Shown: positions 18,837-27,992, counted from the stretch's first letter. The stretch: 64,000 nt of DNA from Sphingomonas chungangi (GCF_013778325.1 NZ_JACEIB010000027.1:310001-374000), one strand, 5' to 3'. Notes: generated from the letters alone by a model not told the origin. Program-made: numbers and translations.

Positions 18837-19849
18837 GCGGCTTCCGCATCCGCGCATCCCGTGCGACCGACCTCGATTCGCTCTACGAGATGGCGAAACT
18901 GACCGGCGGCGGCTTCACCAACCTGCCTGCCGACAAGGACGCGCTCGCCGCCAAGCTGACCCGCTCGGCGCAAGCCTTCGCCAAGGCCGAGGACACGACG
19001 GGTGACGACGTCTATCTCCTCATGCTGGAGAAGGTGGAGACGGGCCAGGTGATCGGCACCGGCCAGGTTTTCTCGACGATCGGCAACCGCTGGCCCTTCT
19101 ACAGCTATCGCATCGGCGTGCTGAGCCAGGCGAGCCAGGAACTCGGCCGCACCTTCCGCGCCGAGATGCTGAGCCTCACCACCGACTACGAAGGCACCAC
19201 CGAGGTCGGCGGCCTGTTCCTGCATCCTCGGGAAAGAGCGGGCGGCCTCGGCCTGCTGCTCGCCCGATCGCGATATCTGTTCATCCGCCAGCACCGCCAG
19301 CGCTTCGCGGACCGCGTGATCGCCGAGCTGCGCGGCGTGATCGACGAGGCGGGCGGATCGCCCTTCTGGGATGGGCTCGCCGGCAAGTTCTTCGGCATGA
19401 GCTTCCAGGAGGCGGACCAGTTCAATGCCGTCCACGGCAACCAGTTCATCGCCGACCTCATGCCCAAGCATCCGATCTACACCGCCATGCTGCCCGATAC
19501 GGCACGCGCGGTGATGGGCATGCCGCACCCGACCGGCCGCGCCGCGATGCGCATGCTGGAGGGCGAGGGTTTCCACCACGAAGGCTATATCGACATCTTC
19601 GACGGCGGCCCGACCATGGCGGCGCAGACCGACAAGATCCGCACCGTGCGCGACGCCAAGACCGCGACGCTGGTCGCTACCGACGCCGCCGGCGGCCAGA
19701 AGGGCCTGATCGCCAAGGGCCGACTGGAGGCTTTCGTCTGCGTCCACGGCACGATCGAGGAGAAGGACGGCGACGCGGTGATCGACGCCGAGAGCGCGAG
19801 CCTGTTGGGCGTCACGGCCGGCGACGAGATCGTCCATGTCGCGCGCTGA
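18833..19849 (+). CDS. astA: Arginine N-succinyltransferase
   Basis: A 338-residue GNAT-fold enzyme that transfers succinyl from succinyl-CoA to the alpha-amino group of arginine, the first step of the AST arginine catabolic pathway. Characteristic segments are RASRATDLDSLYEMAKLTGGGFTNLPADK (residues about 6-34), EVGGLFLHPRERAGGLGLLLARSRYLF, FWDGLAGKFFGMSFQEAD and the C-terminal GGPTMAAQTDKIRT. The length matches the family. It starts at ATG 18833, four-base overlapped with the M20 hydrolase, and its end overlaps astB by 14 bases, indicating coupled translation. Confidence 0.95.
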   Translation: MSGFRIRASRATDLDSLYEMAKLTGGGFTNLPADKDALAAKLTRSAQAFAKAEDTTGDDVYLLMLEKVETGQVIGTGQVFSTIGNRWPFYSYRIGVLSQASQELGRTFRAEMLSLTTDYEGTTEVGGLFLHPRERAGGLGLLLARSRYLFIRQHRQRFADRVIAELRGVIDEAGGSPFWDGLAGKFFGMSFQEADQFNAVHGNQFIADLMPKHPIYTAMLPDTARAVMGMPHPTGRAAMRMLEGEGFHHEGYIDIFDGGPTMAAQTDKIRTVRDAKTATLVATDAAGGQKGLIAKGRLEAFVCVHGTIEEKDGDAVIDAESASLLGVTAGDEIVHVAR

Positions 19850-21089
19850 TCTGGTCGAGATCAATTTCGACGGCATCGTCGGCCCGACGCACAATTATGC
19901 GGGGCTGAGCCTGGGCAATCTCGCGTCGAAAAGGAATGCCGGGCAGACCTCGCATCCGCGCGCAGCCGCACTGCAGGGGTTGGCGAAAATGCGCGCCAAC
20001 ATCGCGCTCGGGCTTCGCCAGGGCATCCTCCTGCCCCACCGGCGGCCGGATACAGGATGGCTCGACGTGCTCGCCACCGATGCGGCGACTCCCGGCCCGC
20101 TCTGGCCCGCCGCGACCTCGGCCTCGGCGATGTGGGCGGCCAATGCCGCGACCGTCTCGCCCGCGCCGGACAGCGCCGACGGCCGCTGCCACCTGACCGT
20201 CGCCAACCTCGTCACCATGCCGCACCGCAGCCACGAATGGCCCGGCACGCTGGCGCAGCTGAAACTCGCCTTTGCGCACGAAGCCTTCGCCGTTCACGGC
20301 CCCGTCCCGGCCCCATTCGGGGATGAAGGGGCCGCCAATCACATGCGCCTGTGCGATCGCCACGACACGCCGGGCGTCGAGGTCTTCGTCTATGGCGAGG
20401 GCGGCGGCCCCTTCCCCGCCCGTCAGCACCTGCAGGCCAGCGGCGCCATCGCACGCCGCCACCGCCTGAACGATGCGATGTTCGTGCGCCAGTCCGACGA
20501 GGCCATCGCCGCCGGCGCCTTCCACAACGACGTCGTCGCCGTCGCCAACGAGCGCGTGCTGTTCGCGCACGGGCAGGCCTTCGCCGACAAGGCGCGCTTC
20601 TTCGCTGAGCTGCGCGAACGCCTCCCTTCGGTCGAGATCGTCGAGGTGCCGGCCGAGGCGGTGAGTCTCAAGGACGCGATCGCCAGCTACCTCTTCAACG
20701 CCCAGCTCGTCACCCTGCCCGACGGCGGCGGCATGGCGCTGATCCTGCCGACCGAGGCGCAAAATATCGGCCGCGTATGGGAATGGCTGGAAGCGCTGGT
20801 CGCTGGCAACGGTCCGATCCGCCGGCTGATCCCGGTCGACGTGCGCGAATCGATGGCGAATGGCGGCGGCCCCGCGTGCCTGCGGCTGCGCGTGGTGTGC
20901 GACCCCGCGACAGTCGATCCCCGCTTCCTTGTCGACGAGGCGAAGCTGGACCGGCTCGCCGCCGTGATCGAGGCACACTGGCCCGGGAGCGTGCATCCCG
21001 ACCAGATCGAGACGCTCGGCGCGTGGCCGGACGCGGTCGCGGCGCGCAAGACGCTGCTGGAAGCGCTAGACCTTTCCGAACTGGTCTGA
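19836..21089 (+). CDS. astB: N-succinylarginine dihydrolase
   Basis: A 417-residue enzyme of the amidinotransferase/penta-propeller superfamily that converts N2-succinylarginine to succinylornithine, two ammonia and CO2. Visible features are the N-terminal EINFDGIVGPTHNYAGLS, the catalytic His region AAGAFHNDVVAVAN, and the C-terminal nucleophile Cys in NGGGPACLRLRV. Glu/Asp partners lie in FGDEGAANHMRL. It is the third gene of the cluster. The later steps, AstC transaminase and AstD dehydrogenase, are not in this window and may be encoded elsewhere. Confidence 0.95.
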   Translation: MSRADLVEINFDGIVGPTHNYAGLSLGNLASKRNAGQTSHPRAAALQGLAKMRANIALGLRQGILLPHRRPDTGWLDVLATDAATPGPLWPAATSASAMWAANAATVSPAPDSADGRCHLTVANLVTMPHRSHEWPGTLAQLKLAFAHEAFAVHGPVPAPFGDEGAANHMRLCDRHDTPGVEVFVYGEGGGPFPARQHLQASGAIARRHRLNDAMFVRQSDEAIAAGAFHNDVVAVANERVLFAHGQAFADKARFFAELRERLPSVEIVEVPAEAVSLKDAIASYLFNAQLVTLPDGGGMALILPTEAQNIGRVWEWLEALVAGNGPIRRLIPVDVRESMANGGGPACLRLRVVCDPATVDPRFLVDEAKLDRLAAVIEAHWPGSVHPDQIETLGAWPDAVAARKTLLEALDLSELV

Positions 21090-21090
21090 A

Positions 21091-21105
21091 TTAACCCGCT
21101 TTTAG
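21091..21105 (+). promoter_or_regulatory. Possible CtrA-type box upstream of the PilZ gene
   Basis: TTAA at 21091-21094, then seven bases, then TTAG at 21102-21105, matching the alphaproteobacterial CtrA motif TTAA-N7-TTAA except for the last base. It lies directly after the astB stop and about 50 bases before the PilZ gene start. With one mismatch and a short motif, this is only suggestive. Confidence 0.3.
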
Positions 21106-21151
21106 GAATTTCCGTGCCATCACGCGCACCGGATTTCATTCGGAGGCGGGC

Positions 21152-21463
21152 ATGGCCGCATCGGCGTTCGAGCTGCCGCTCGACAAGCGGGACAACAAGC
21201 GGTCGCGGCTACTGCTGACGGCGCAGATGGAGTGCGACTTCGGCACGATCGAGGTCCACCTCCTCAACATCTCGCACTCGGGCGCCAAGCTCGATGCCGA
21301 TCGCGTGCCCGCACGTGGCGAGACGGTCACGCTGATCCACGGCGAGCTGAAGGTCGCCGGCAAGGTGGCGTGGGTGGAGGAGACGCGCTTCGGCGTCGCG
21401 TTCGACCACTCGATCGACGAGAAATTCCTCGTCAACCAGGGCCAGCACCACCTCAACGGCTGA
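21152..21463 (+). CDS. Single-domain PilZ protein (c-di-GMP receptor)
   Basis: A 103-residue protein made of one PilZ domain. The two c-di-GMP-binding signatures are present: RDNKR at residues 13-17 (RxxxR) and NISHSG at residues 39-44 (D/NxSxxG). No output domain, signal peptide or membrane segment is seen, so it probably acts by docking to a partner. The ATG at 21152 follows CGGAGGCGGGC. Its stop overlaps the end of the convergent DUF2891 gene by 11 bases. A diguanylate cyclase is encoded at 49078 but not adjacent. The partner is unknown. Confidence 0.88.
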   Translation: MAASAFELPLDKRDNKRSRLLLTAQMECDFGTIEVHLLNISHSGAKLDADRVPARGETVTLIHGELKVAGKVAWVEETRFGVAFDHSIDEKFLVNQGQHHLNG

Positions 21464-22463
21464 TCGGCTGTTCCAGCGCGAGCAGGGCGAAGGTGGCGAG
21501 CCAGTGCTCGCCCATATAATCCCCCTCGACATGCGGCAGGCTGGCGGTGAGGTGCCGCTCGGCCGCTGCTTTCGCCATCGGCGTAGCCGGATGCTCGTCG
21601 CCGAGCGCTACCGCGATCCCCCGCCAGCACCAGGCGCGGCTGAGGTTCAGTCCGTCGAGATGCGCGATCTTGCCATCGCTGCGATCCGAGACGTGAGCCG
21701 GCGCGAAGAGCGTATCCGGCCGCTCGACCGAAGCTTCCGGTAGAAAGGCATCGAGCCAGCGGGCGAAGCCCGGCCCGTCGAGCAAACGGCTCATCAGCAG
21801 CGCCTCGGCCAGCGTCGGCGAGAGGAAATCGTCGCCGCTCGGCTCCCACGCCTGCGCGGCGCGATCCCGACCAAACCATCCGAGCGCGCGTTCCGCGATC
21901 AGATCGGCCAGTGCCGGATCGTGATCCCGCGCCCAGTCGAACGCCAGCACCAGCGCAAAGGCGGTGTTGAAGTGCGCTCCGCTGCGGATCGCGTAGGTCA
22001 GCTGCGGCAGATGCGCCTTGAAGCGATCGGCGAAAGCCCTTGCCAGCGGCTCCAGCGCCGCCGCCCACGACCCATCGTGTCGTGCAGCCTCGCCATGCAG
22101 CGCCAGCAGCCAGGCCCAGCCATAAGGCCGTTCGAAGCCGCGCGCGGTGGGGCGGGCGAGATAGGCCAGTTCGCCGGCCACCTTCTCCGGCACCAGCATC
22201 ACATCGGCGCGCATGGCGATCTCGATCGCCTCCGGCATATTGGGAAACAGCCGACGCAGCCGCAGCAGCTGCCACCAGCCATGAACACAGCTATGCCAGT
22301 CGAAGCTGCCGTAGAAGATCGGATGCAGTTCGGACGGCGTGCGGGCATCCTCCGGCCCGGCCAGCACGTGCTGGAGCATGCTGGGATATTCCTGGCCGAT
22401 ATGGCCCAGCGTGAGCCGCGCGAAGCGGGATGCGGTGTCGCCAGTGATTTTGGGCGTGATCAT
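21453..22463 (-). CDS. DUF2891 family protein
   Basis: A 336-residue soluble protein that I place in DUF2891. It has SFDWHSCVHGWWQLLRLRRLFP near residues 55-75, AIRSGAHFNTAFALVLAFDWA in the middle and LNLSRAWCWRGIA near the end, a Trp/His-rich all-alpha pattern resembling alpha/alpha-toroid proteins such as glycosidases or epimerases. No signal peptide is seen. The ATG at 22463 overlaps the stop of the DUF979 gene by four bases (ATGA), so it is the third gene of a DUF969-DUF979-DUF2891 operon. Biochemical function is unknown; the operon suggests it processes what the membrane pair transports. Confidence 0.8.
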   Translation of the reverse strand: MITPKITGDTASRFARLTLGHIGQEYPSMLQHVLAGPEDARTPSELHPIFYGSFDWHSCVHGWWQLLRLRRLFPNMPEAIEIAMRADVMLVPEKVAGELAYLARPTARGFERPYGWAWLLALHGEAARHDGSWAAALEPLARAFADRFKAHLPQLTYAIRSGAHFNTAFALVLAFDWARDHDPALADLIAERALGWFGRDRAAQAWEPSGDDFLSPTLAEALLMSRLLDGPGFARWLDAFLPEASVERPDTLFAPAHVSDRSDGKIAHLDGLNLSRAWCWRGIAVALGDEHPATPMAKAAAERHLTASLPHVEGDYMGEHWLATFALLALEQPISR

Positions 22464-23371
22464 CTCGGGAAAGCCAGCCACCAGATCAGCAGGATATTGA
22501 CGAGGAGCAACGGCAGCGCGGTCGGCGCCTGCGCGCGGATCACGCCGTTACGGTCCTTCAGCTCCAGCAGCACGGCAGGGACGATGTTGAAGTTGGCCGC
22601 CATCGGCGTCAGCAGCGTGCCGCAGAAGCCGGACAGCATGCCGATCGCACTGACGATCGCGGGATTGCCATGATGCTGATGGATCAGCAACGGCAGTCCC
22701 ACCGCCGCCATCATCACCGGAAAGGCAGCGAAGGCATTTCCCATCACGATCGTGAACAGCGCCATGCCGAGCCCGTAGGCGATCGTCGCGCCGATCAGGC
22801 TTCCGTTGGGAATGACATCGCCGATCAGTCCGCCGACCACCGTGCCAACGCCGGAAAGCGCGAATATCGCGCCGAGGCTCGCCAGCATCTGCGGGAGAAG
22901 CGCCGCCCAGCCGACCGAATCCATCAGGCGGAGTCCTTCGCGGAACGGCGTCGCCGGATGCGGCCTCAGCCACACCATGGAAACGGCCAGCGCGATCAGC
23001 ACGCCGATGGTGAGGCAGACCAGAGTCGCCTGCTTTGGATCGGCCCAGCCCGGCCACCAGCGCGCCGCGAAGGTGCCGGCCAGCGCGACCGCCGGCACGA
23101 TCAGCACGGGCAGGAAGATCGCATCGCCGCGCGGTGCCTTCTCGTCCGTGCGTGGTCGCGGAGCCTTGGTGAAACCGAAGCCGCCAATCGCGACGAGCCC
23201 CAGCACCAGCACGCCGTTGCCAATGTCGCCCAGCCGATCGCCAAGCAGGAAACTGACCGCGACCAGCGCCCAGAAAGCGGCGTTGGCCCAGCGCCGATCA
23301 ATCGCGCCCAGCACCGCGTAGATCGCGAACAGCGCGCCTGCGATGGCATAGACGAACGGCAGGCCGATCAT
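22460..23371 (-). CDS. DUF979 family membrane protein (putative transporter subunit)
   Basis: A 303-residue integral membrane protein with about nine hydrophobic segments, including FVYAIAGALFAIYAVLGAID and ALFTIVMGNAFAAFPVMMAAVG. The GVGTVVGGLIGDVIPNGS and SGFCGTLLTPMAANFNIVPA segments resemble re-entrant loops of ion-transporter-type secondary carriers. DUF979 and DUF969 proteins are almost always encoded side by side and are thought to form a two-part permease. The ATG at 23371 overlaps the DUF969 stop by four bases. The substrate is unknown; in Firmicutes the pair is often next to pyroglutamyl peptidase, hinting at a peptide or amino-acid derivative. Confidence 0.82.
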   Translation of the reverse strand: MIGLPFVYAIAGALFAIYAVLGAIDRRWANAAFWALVAVSFLLGDRLGDIGNGVLVLGLVAIGGFGFTKAPRPRTDEKAPRGDAIFLPVLIVPAVALAGTFAARWWPGWADPKQATLVCLTIGVLIALAVSMVWLRPHPATPFREGLRLMDSVGWAALLPQMLASLGAIFALSGVGTVVGGLIGDVIPNGSLIGATIAYGLGMALFTIVMGNAFAAFPVMMAAVGLPLLIHQHHGNPAIVSAIGMLSGFCGTLLTPMAANFNIVPAVLLELKDRNGVIRAQAPTALPLLLVNILLIWWLAFPR

Positions 23372-24024
23372 CGGGCGAGCTCCCGGTCGAGCAACCACAG
23401 CCGGAAGCCATGGATCACGAAAGCCGCGATCGCGCTCGGGATTGCCCAGACCGAAAGCTGGAACGGCTGCAACTCGATCCCGAACTGCTCCAGCAGCCCC
23501 TTCATCAGCAGGATCGAACCGATCGCGAGGAAGATGTCCTCGCCGAAAAACAGCCCGACATTGTCGGTTGCCGCCGCCAGCGCCTTCACCCGTTCGCGTT
23601 GAGCATCATCCAACGCACCGGCCTGCCGCTCCGCCAGCGCTTCCGCCATCGGCGCGACGAGCGGGCGGACGGTCGGCGCCGGTCCGGCGATAGAGGTGAG
23701 GCCCAGTGCGGCGGTGAGCTGGCGGAACAGCAGGTAAACAATCAGCAAGCGCCCCGCTGTCGCCCGTCCGAAGCCCGCCACCACCGCCCTCGCCCGCTCC
23801 TGCAGGCCGAAGCGTTCGAGCAGGCCGATCACCGGCAGCACGATCCAGATGATCGTGACGTAGCGCGTTTCGTTGAAGGCATGCCCGAAGGCGGCGAGGA
23901 TCTTGAGGGGATCGAGCCCCGCCGCGATCCCCGTCACCGCCGCCGAGGCGGCGACCACCAGCAGCGGATTGAAGCGCAACAGGAACCCGAGCGCGATGAC
24001 CGCGATGCCGGCGAGGACAAGCAT
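23368..24024 (-). CDS. DUF969 family membrane protein (putative transporter subunit)
   Basis: A 218-residue membrane protein with about six hydrophobic segments, for example MLVLAGIAVIALGFLL at the N-terminus and FQLSVWAIPSAIAAFVIHG near the C-terminus. FGHAFNETRYVTIIWIVLPVIGLLERFGLQERA and LTSIAGPAPTVRPLVAPMAEA are the conserved DUF969 segments. It is the first gene of the three-gene operon and its end overlaps DUF979 by four bases. No strong ribosome binding site precedes the ATG at 24024 (AAGACC only). The substrate and mechanism are unknown. Confidence 0.82.
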   Translation of the reverse strand: MLVLAGIAVIALGFLLRFNPLLVVAASAAVTGIAAGLDPLKILAAFGHAFNETRYVTIIWIVLPVIGLLERFGLQERARAVVAGFGRATAGRLLIVYLLFRQLTAALGLTSIAGPAPTVRPLVAPMAEALAERQAGALDDAQRERVKALAAATDNVGLFFGEDIFLAIGSILLMKGLLEQFGIELQPFQLSVWAIPSAIAAFVIHGFRLWLLDRELAR

Positions 24025-24073
24025 GTGGTCTTGTCGGCGGCCAAAAGGCGCGGGTCAATCGCGGACCGGAAAG

Positions 24074-24093
24074 CCCCCCCTGTAAGAGAGGGG
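24074..24093 (-). terminator. Short GC hairpin downstream of secA
   Basis: Read leftward, CCCCTCTCTTACAGGGG forms a short stem just after the secA stop. There is no clear U-tract, so termination is doubtful. The sequence resembles the palindromic tip of the CCCCTCCC...GGGAGGGG repeat at 61484, so it may instead be a remnant of that element. Confidence 0.3.
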
Positions 24094-24101
24094 AACGCAG
24101 G

Positions 24102-26846
24102 TCACAGCGCCCCGTGGCAGTGCTTGTATTTCTTGCCCGAACCGCACGGGCACGCCGCGTTGCGGCTCACCTGCCCCTCCCAGCTCGCAGGGTCCTCGCC
24201 GAGGTTGCTGCCCTCGGGAGCGTCGAACTGCGGTGTCTGCATCGGCGCGATGCGGGTGGTGATGAAGCCCTGGTCGTAGCCGTCGCGATCCGACGTGTCG
24301 TCGCTGCCCGTGAACGGATCGAGGTGCGTCGTCAGGAATTCCGGCAGCTCGGGCAGCGGCGGCGGCGCCTGGAACTGCACCTGCGCCAGGATGCGCGTCA
24401 CGTCCTCGCGGATCGTCTCGAGCATGCGCTCGAACATCGCGAATGCTTCCTGCTTGTATTCGTTGATCGGCGTCTTCTGTGCATAGGCGCGCAGATGGAT
24501 CACCTGTCGCAGAGAATCGAGCCGTGAAAGGTGGTCCTTCCAATGCTCGTCGAGGCTCTGGAGCAACACGCTCTTCTCGATGCCGCGCCAGCTTTCCTCG
24601 CTGATCTCGCCGATTTTAGACTGGACCTGCGCGTCGGCCTGCCCCTTGATCCGCTCGGCGAGAACCTCGGGCTCGATGCCTTCCTCGGCGACCCACGCGG
24701 TCACCGGCAGCTCGATGCCGAAGACCTCCTGCACGCGGGCCTGCAACCCTTCGGCATCCCACTGCTCGGGATAGGAGCCGACCGGGCAGGCATCGCCGAC
24801 CAGCGACGACACCGTCTCGCCGCGCATCTCGTCGGTGACGTCGTCGACCGTCGCCTGGTCCATGATGTCGGAGCGCTGCTCGTAGATGATCTTGCGCTGG
24901 TCGTTCATCACGTCGTCATATTCGACGACCTGTTTGCGGATGTCGTAGTTGCGCGCCTCGACCTTCTTCTGCGCGGTCTCGATCGCCTTGGTGATCCAGG
25001 GCGAGATGATCGCTTCCCCGTCCTCCAGATTCTTGTTCATCATCTTGGCGAACAGGGTCTGGGGCCCGAAGATGCGCAGCAGGTCGTCGTCGAGGCTCAG
25101 GTAGAAGCGGCTGAGGCCCGGATCGCCCTGACGGCCCGAGCGGCCGCGCAGCTGGTTGTCGATGCGGCGGCTCTCGTGGCGCTCGGTGCCGAGCACGAAC
25201 AGGCCACCGGCAGCGAGCACCGCCGCCTTCTCGGTGACGATCTCGGCCTCGATCTCCTTCGCCTTCGCCTCATATTCGGGCGTGCCGGCGACGAGATCCG
25301 GGAACTCGTCGAGCATCCGGAATTCGAGATTGCCGCCCAGCTGGATGTCGGTGCCGCGGCCCGCCATGTTGGTGGCGATCGTCACCGCGCCGATGCGGCC
25401 AGCCTGCGCCACGAGATGCGCCTCGCTCTCGTGATGGCGGGCGTTGAGCACGTTGTGCTTCACGCCTTCCTTGTTCAGATACTCGGACAGCAGCTCGCTT
25501 TTCTCGATCGAGACGGTGCCGACCAGGATCGGCTGGCCGCCGGTTTCCTGCTTGCCGCGGATCGCCTTGGCGATCGCGCCGAACTTGTCGGTGATATTCT
25601 TGTAGAACTCATCGTCGTCGTCGCGGCGCTGCACCGGCACGTTGGTCGGGATCGAGACCACGTTCATCTTGTAGATCTCGAAGAATTCCGGCGCCTCGGT
25701 CGCCGCCGTGCCGGTCATGCCGCCGAGCTTCGGGTACATGCGGAAATAGTTCTGGAAGGTGATCGAGGCGAGCGTCTGGTTCTCGGGCTCGATCTTGACG
25801 CCTTCCTTGGCCTCCACCGCCTGGTGCAGACCGTCCGACCAGCGCCGGCCGTCCATCATGCGGCCGGTGAACTCGTCGATGATGATGACCTTGTCGTCCT
25901 TGACGATGTAATCGATGTCGCGCTTGAAGCCGACATTCGCCCGCAGCGCCTGGTTCAGATGGTGGACGACCTGGGTGTTCTCGTAATCGTAGAGATTGTC
26001 GCCTTCCAGAAGCCCGGCCGCCTCCAGCATGCGCTCGACCTTCTCGGTGCCATCCTCGGTGAGGATGACCGAGCGCTGCTTCTCGTCATGCTCGTAATCG
26101 TCGGGGTGGAGCTGCTTCACCACCGCATCGACGCTCATGTAGAGCTCCGATTTGTCATCGGTCGGGCCGGAGATGATCAGCGGCGTGCGCGCCTCGTCGA
26201 TCAGGATCGAATCCACCTCGTCGACGATCGCGAAGTTGAAGGGCCGCTGCACCATCTGGGCGCGGTCGTACTTCATGTTGTCGCGCAGGTAGTCAAAGCC
26301 GAACTCGTTATTCGTGCCGTAGGTGATGTCCGCGTGATAGGCGTCACGGCGCTCGTGATCGGGGATGTTGGGGATGATCACGCCCACGGTCAGCCCCATG
26401 AAGCGATAGACCTGGCCCATCCACTCGGCGTCGCGCTTGGCGAGATAGTCGTTGACGGTGACGACGTGGACGCCCTTGCCGCTGAGCGCGTTCAGGTAAG
26501 TGGCGAGCGTCGCCACCAGCGTCTTGCCCTCGCCGGTCCGCATCTCGGCGATCTCGCCGCGATGGAGCACCATGCCACCGATCATCTGCACGTCGTAGTG
26601 ACGCTGGCCGAGCACGCGCTTCGCCGCCTCGCGCACCGTGGCGAACGCCTCGGGCAGCAGGTCGTCGAGCGTCTCGCCCTGCTCCAGCCGCGCCTTGAAC
26701 AACGCGGTCTGGTTGGCGAGCGTGGCGTCGTCCATCGCGACGACGGCGTCTTCATGGGACGCGATCTTGGCGACGGTGCCGCGCAGCGACTTGACATAGC
26801 GGTCGTTGGACGAACCGAAAATGGCCTTGGCGATGCCGCCGAGCAT
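24102..26846 (-). CDS. secA: Protein translocase ATPase SecA
   Basis: A 914-residue SecA, the motor that pushes preproteins through SecYEG. Walker A is [11 protein letters not shown], the DEAD-type Walker B is [20 protein letters not shown], and motif III/IV segments include [11 protein letters not shown] and [17 protein letters not shown]. The C-terminus has the zinc-binding [14 protein letters not shown] (Cys-x-Cys, Cys-His) that binds SecB and phospholipid. The ATG at 26846 ([11 protein letters not shown]) is preceded by AGGA at the right distance; upstream ATGs at 26852 and 26891 are less likely. Full length; monocistronic as far as can be seen. Confidence 0.97.
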   Translation of the reverse strand: MLGGIAKAIFGSSNDRYVKSLRGTVAKIASHEDAVVAMDDATLANQTALFKARLEQGETLDDLLPEAFATVREAAKRVLGQRHYDVQMIGGMVLHRGEIAEMRTGEGKTLVATLATYLNALSGKGVHVVTVNDYLAKRDAEWMGQVYRFMGLTVGVIIPNIPDHERRDAYHADITYGTNNEFGFDYLRDNMKYDRAQMVQRPFNFAIVDEVDSILIDEARTPLIISGPTDDKSELYMSVDAVVKQLHPDDYEHDEKQRSVILTEDGTEKVERMLEAAGLLEGDNLYDYENTQVVHHLNQALRANVGFKRDIDYIVKDDKVIIIDEFTGRMMDGRRWSDGLHQAVEAKEGVKIEPENQTLASITFQNYFRMYPKLGGMTGTAATEAPEFFEIYKMNVVSIPTNVPVQRRDDDDEFYKNITDKFGAIAKAIRGKQETGGQPILVGTVSIEKSELLSEYLNKEGVKHNVLNARHHESEAHLVAQAGRIGAVTIATNMAGRGTDIQLGGNLEFRMLDEFPDLVAGTPEYEAKAKEIEAEIVTEKAAVLAAGGLFVLGTERHESRRIDNQLRGRSGRQGDPGLSRFYLSLDDDLLRIFGPQTLFAKMMNKNLEDGEAIISPWITKAIETAQKKVEARNYDIRKQVVEYDDVMNDQRKIIYEQRSDIMDQATVDDVTDEMRGETVSSLVGDACPVGSYPEQWDAEGLQARVQEVFGIELPVTAWVAEEGIEPEVLAERIKGQADAQVQSKIGEISEESWRGIEKSVLLQSLDEHWKDHLSRLDSLRQVIHLRAYAQKTPINEYKQEAFAMFERMLETIREDVTRILAQVQFQAPPPLPELPEFLTTHLDPFTGSDDTSDRDGYDQGFITTRIAPMQTPQFDAPEGSNLGEDPASWEGQVSRNAACPCGSGKKYKHCHGAL

Positions 26847-26953
26847 GGGCATTCCTATACGAACGGGACGGCGGGGGACTGGCACGCGCAAACGCCCCGC
26901 GAACCCCCGCGCGAGCAGGCGGCTGATCTAGGGACGGGGCAAGGGGGTGTCAA

Positions 26954-27538
26954 TCAATCGGCGGATGGCGAGACTGTCATGTCAACGCGGATCACGACAT
27001 GGCGCGGAACGGGCTGGCCATTTTTGCCCAAGCCCGGTGCAAAAACCACAGGCGGCACATTCGGAAGCTGCTGGAAATGCGTGCAAAGATCTCCAAGATT
27101 CGGCCAGCTTTCGTCGGGAAGGGTGGACTTGCAATCATGCACCCGTCCGCTTGCATCCACGTCGAATTCGACCGTACCCGACGATGGCGCGAGAGGCACC
27201 GGCCCTCTATCCGGAATTTGCCAGTTTACATGGCCTTGATATTCCCCCGCGACGGACTGGCCCCCAGCATCCTTGCCCGGAACGAAACGCGCATGAGCAG
27301 CCATAAGCGTGCAGGTTGCATCGTCCAGCACGGAGTGGCCGCTTGATTGCGTCACTGCACACCCCGTGACCTGCCCCTGAGACGACAGGTAGAGCGTGAA
27401 GCCCACCAGACCGTCCCACATGTTCCGCAAGGCTTCGGGAGGATAGTCGTCGGGCGACACCCACATATCCGGGCGAACGGGTCGAGGCGGCTGCTCTATT
27501 GCCGTAGTGGCGACTGCTAGCCCGAACAGCAAAAGCAT
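26954..27538 (-). CDS. Exported TonB C-terminal-domain-like protein
   Basis: A 194-residue protein with a short hydrophobic N-terminus (MLLLFGLAVATTAI) that looks like a signal peptide or anchor. It has a TonB_C-like repeat unit: DDYPPEALRNMWDGLVGFTLYLSSQGQVTGCAVTQSSGHSVLDDATC (about residues 30-76) matches the YP..A......G.V.....I...G.V....V..SSG...LD pattern, and a weaker second unit with VEFDVDASGRVHDCKS follows. It has no long proline linker, so it is not a classical TonB. It may be a cell-envelope protein borrowing the fold. GGGGGGAC precedes the ATG. Function not known. Confidence 0.7.
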   Translation of the reverse strand: MLLLFGLAVATTAIEQPPRPVRPDMWVSPDDYPPEALRNMWDGLVGFTLYLSSQGQVTGCAVTQSSGHSVLDDATCTLMAAHARFVPGKDAGGQSVAGEYQGHVNWQIPDRGPVPLAPSSGTVEFDVDASGRVHDCKSTLPDESWPNLGDLCTHFQQLPNVPPVVFAPGLGKNGQPVPRHVVIRVDMTVSPSAD

Positions 27539-27623
27539 GGATGTCCCCCCGTCTTCCGTTCCAGCCTAGCCGAGAGCGACGTTCTCGCAAGGGAGCCGGT
27601 GCGGGTGGCATGGGGACAGCAGA

Positions 27624-27653
27624 ACGGCCGCGCTCCATCGGGAGCGCGGCCGT
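27624..27653 (-). terminator. Strong hairpin downstream of the 105-residue exported protein gene
   Basis: ACGGCCGCGCTCC and GGAGCGCGGCCGT form a perfect 13-bp stem with an ATCG loop. It lies about 22 bases past the stop of the leftward gene ending at 27675 and before the TonB-like gene start. The downstream side is only weakly T-rich, so it is a likely but imperfect intrinsic terminator. Confidence 0.6.
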
Positions 27654-27674
27654 CCTTGTTTCGGTCACCAAGGA

Positions 27675-27992
27675 TTACCAGCGGCGGCCGTTGTGCTTCG
27701 CGCGATAGATGTGGCGGCTCGCGCGATCCTCGCGGTGCTGGAGCACGGCGCGGTCGTAGCCATTGAGGCGACCGCCGTGGCGGTAGCGCATACGCGCCTC
27801 CTGGCGGTCGATCGAGTGCTGCTGGCGCTCGACCCGGTGCGCCTCGCCAGGCGTCATGCTGCCATTGCGCAGGCCGTTGTCGATGCGGTGCTGCTGGTCG
27901 GCATGGCGCTGATCGACACCCTGCGCCTGCGCGGCGCCGGCGACGAAGCCGATGCTCATCAGGGCCGCGATGATCCGATGCGAAGTCTTCAT
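27675..27992 (-). CDS. Small exported His/Arg-rich protein, unknown function
   Basis: A 105-residue protein with a clear signal peptide (MKTSHRIIAALMSIGFVAGAAQA, cleavage after AQA). The mature part is highly charged and made of short helices with repeating Q-x2-I-D/E elements (QQHRIDNGLRNGSMTPGEAHRV, then QQHSIDRQEARMRYRHGG), ending in Arg/His-rich HIYRAKHNGRRW. Similar small periplasmic proteins are common in sphingomonads, but I know no function. It is monocistronic, divergent from argJ, with a strong hairpin after its stop. Confidence 0.72.
   Translation of the reverse strand: MKTSHRIIAALMSIGFVAGAAQAQGVDQRHADQQHRIDNGLRNGSMTPGEAHRVERQQHSIDRQEARMRYRHGGRLNGYDRAVLQHREDRASRHIYRAKHNGRRW

Noticed and set aside
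24531-27239. Rightward 902-residue ORF opposite secA
   Set aside because: It is the antisense shadow of the well-supported secA gene. High GC removes stop codons on the opposite strand, and the translation is Arg/His/Leu-rich with no family motifs.
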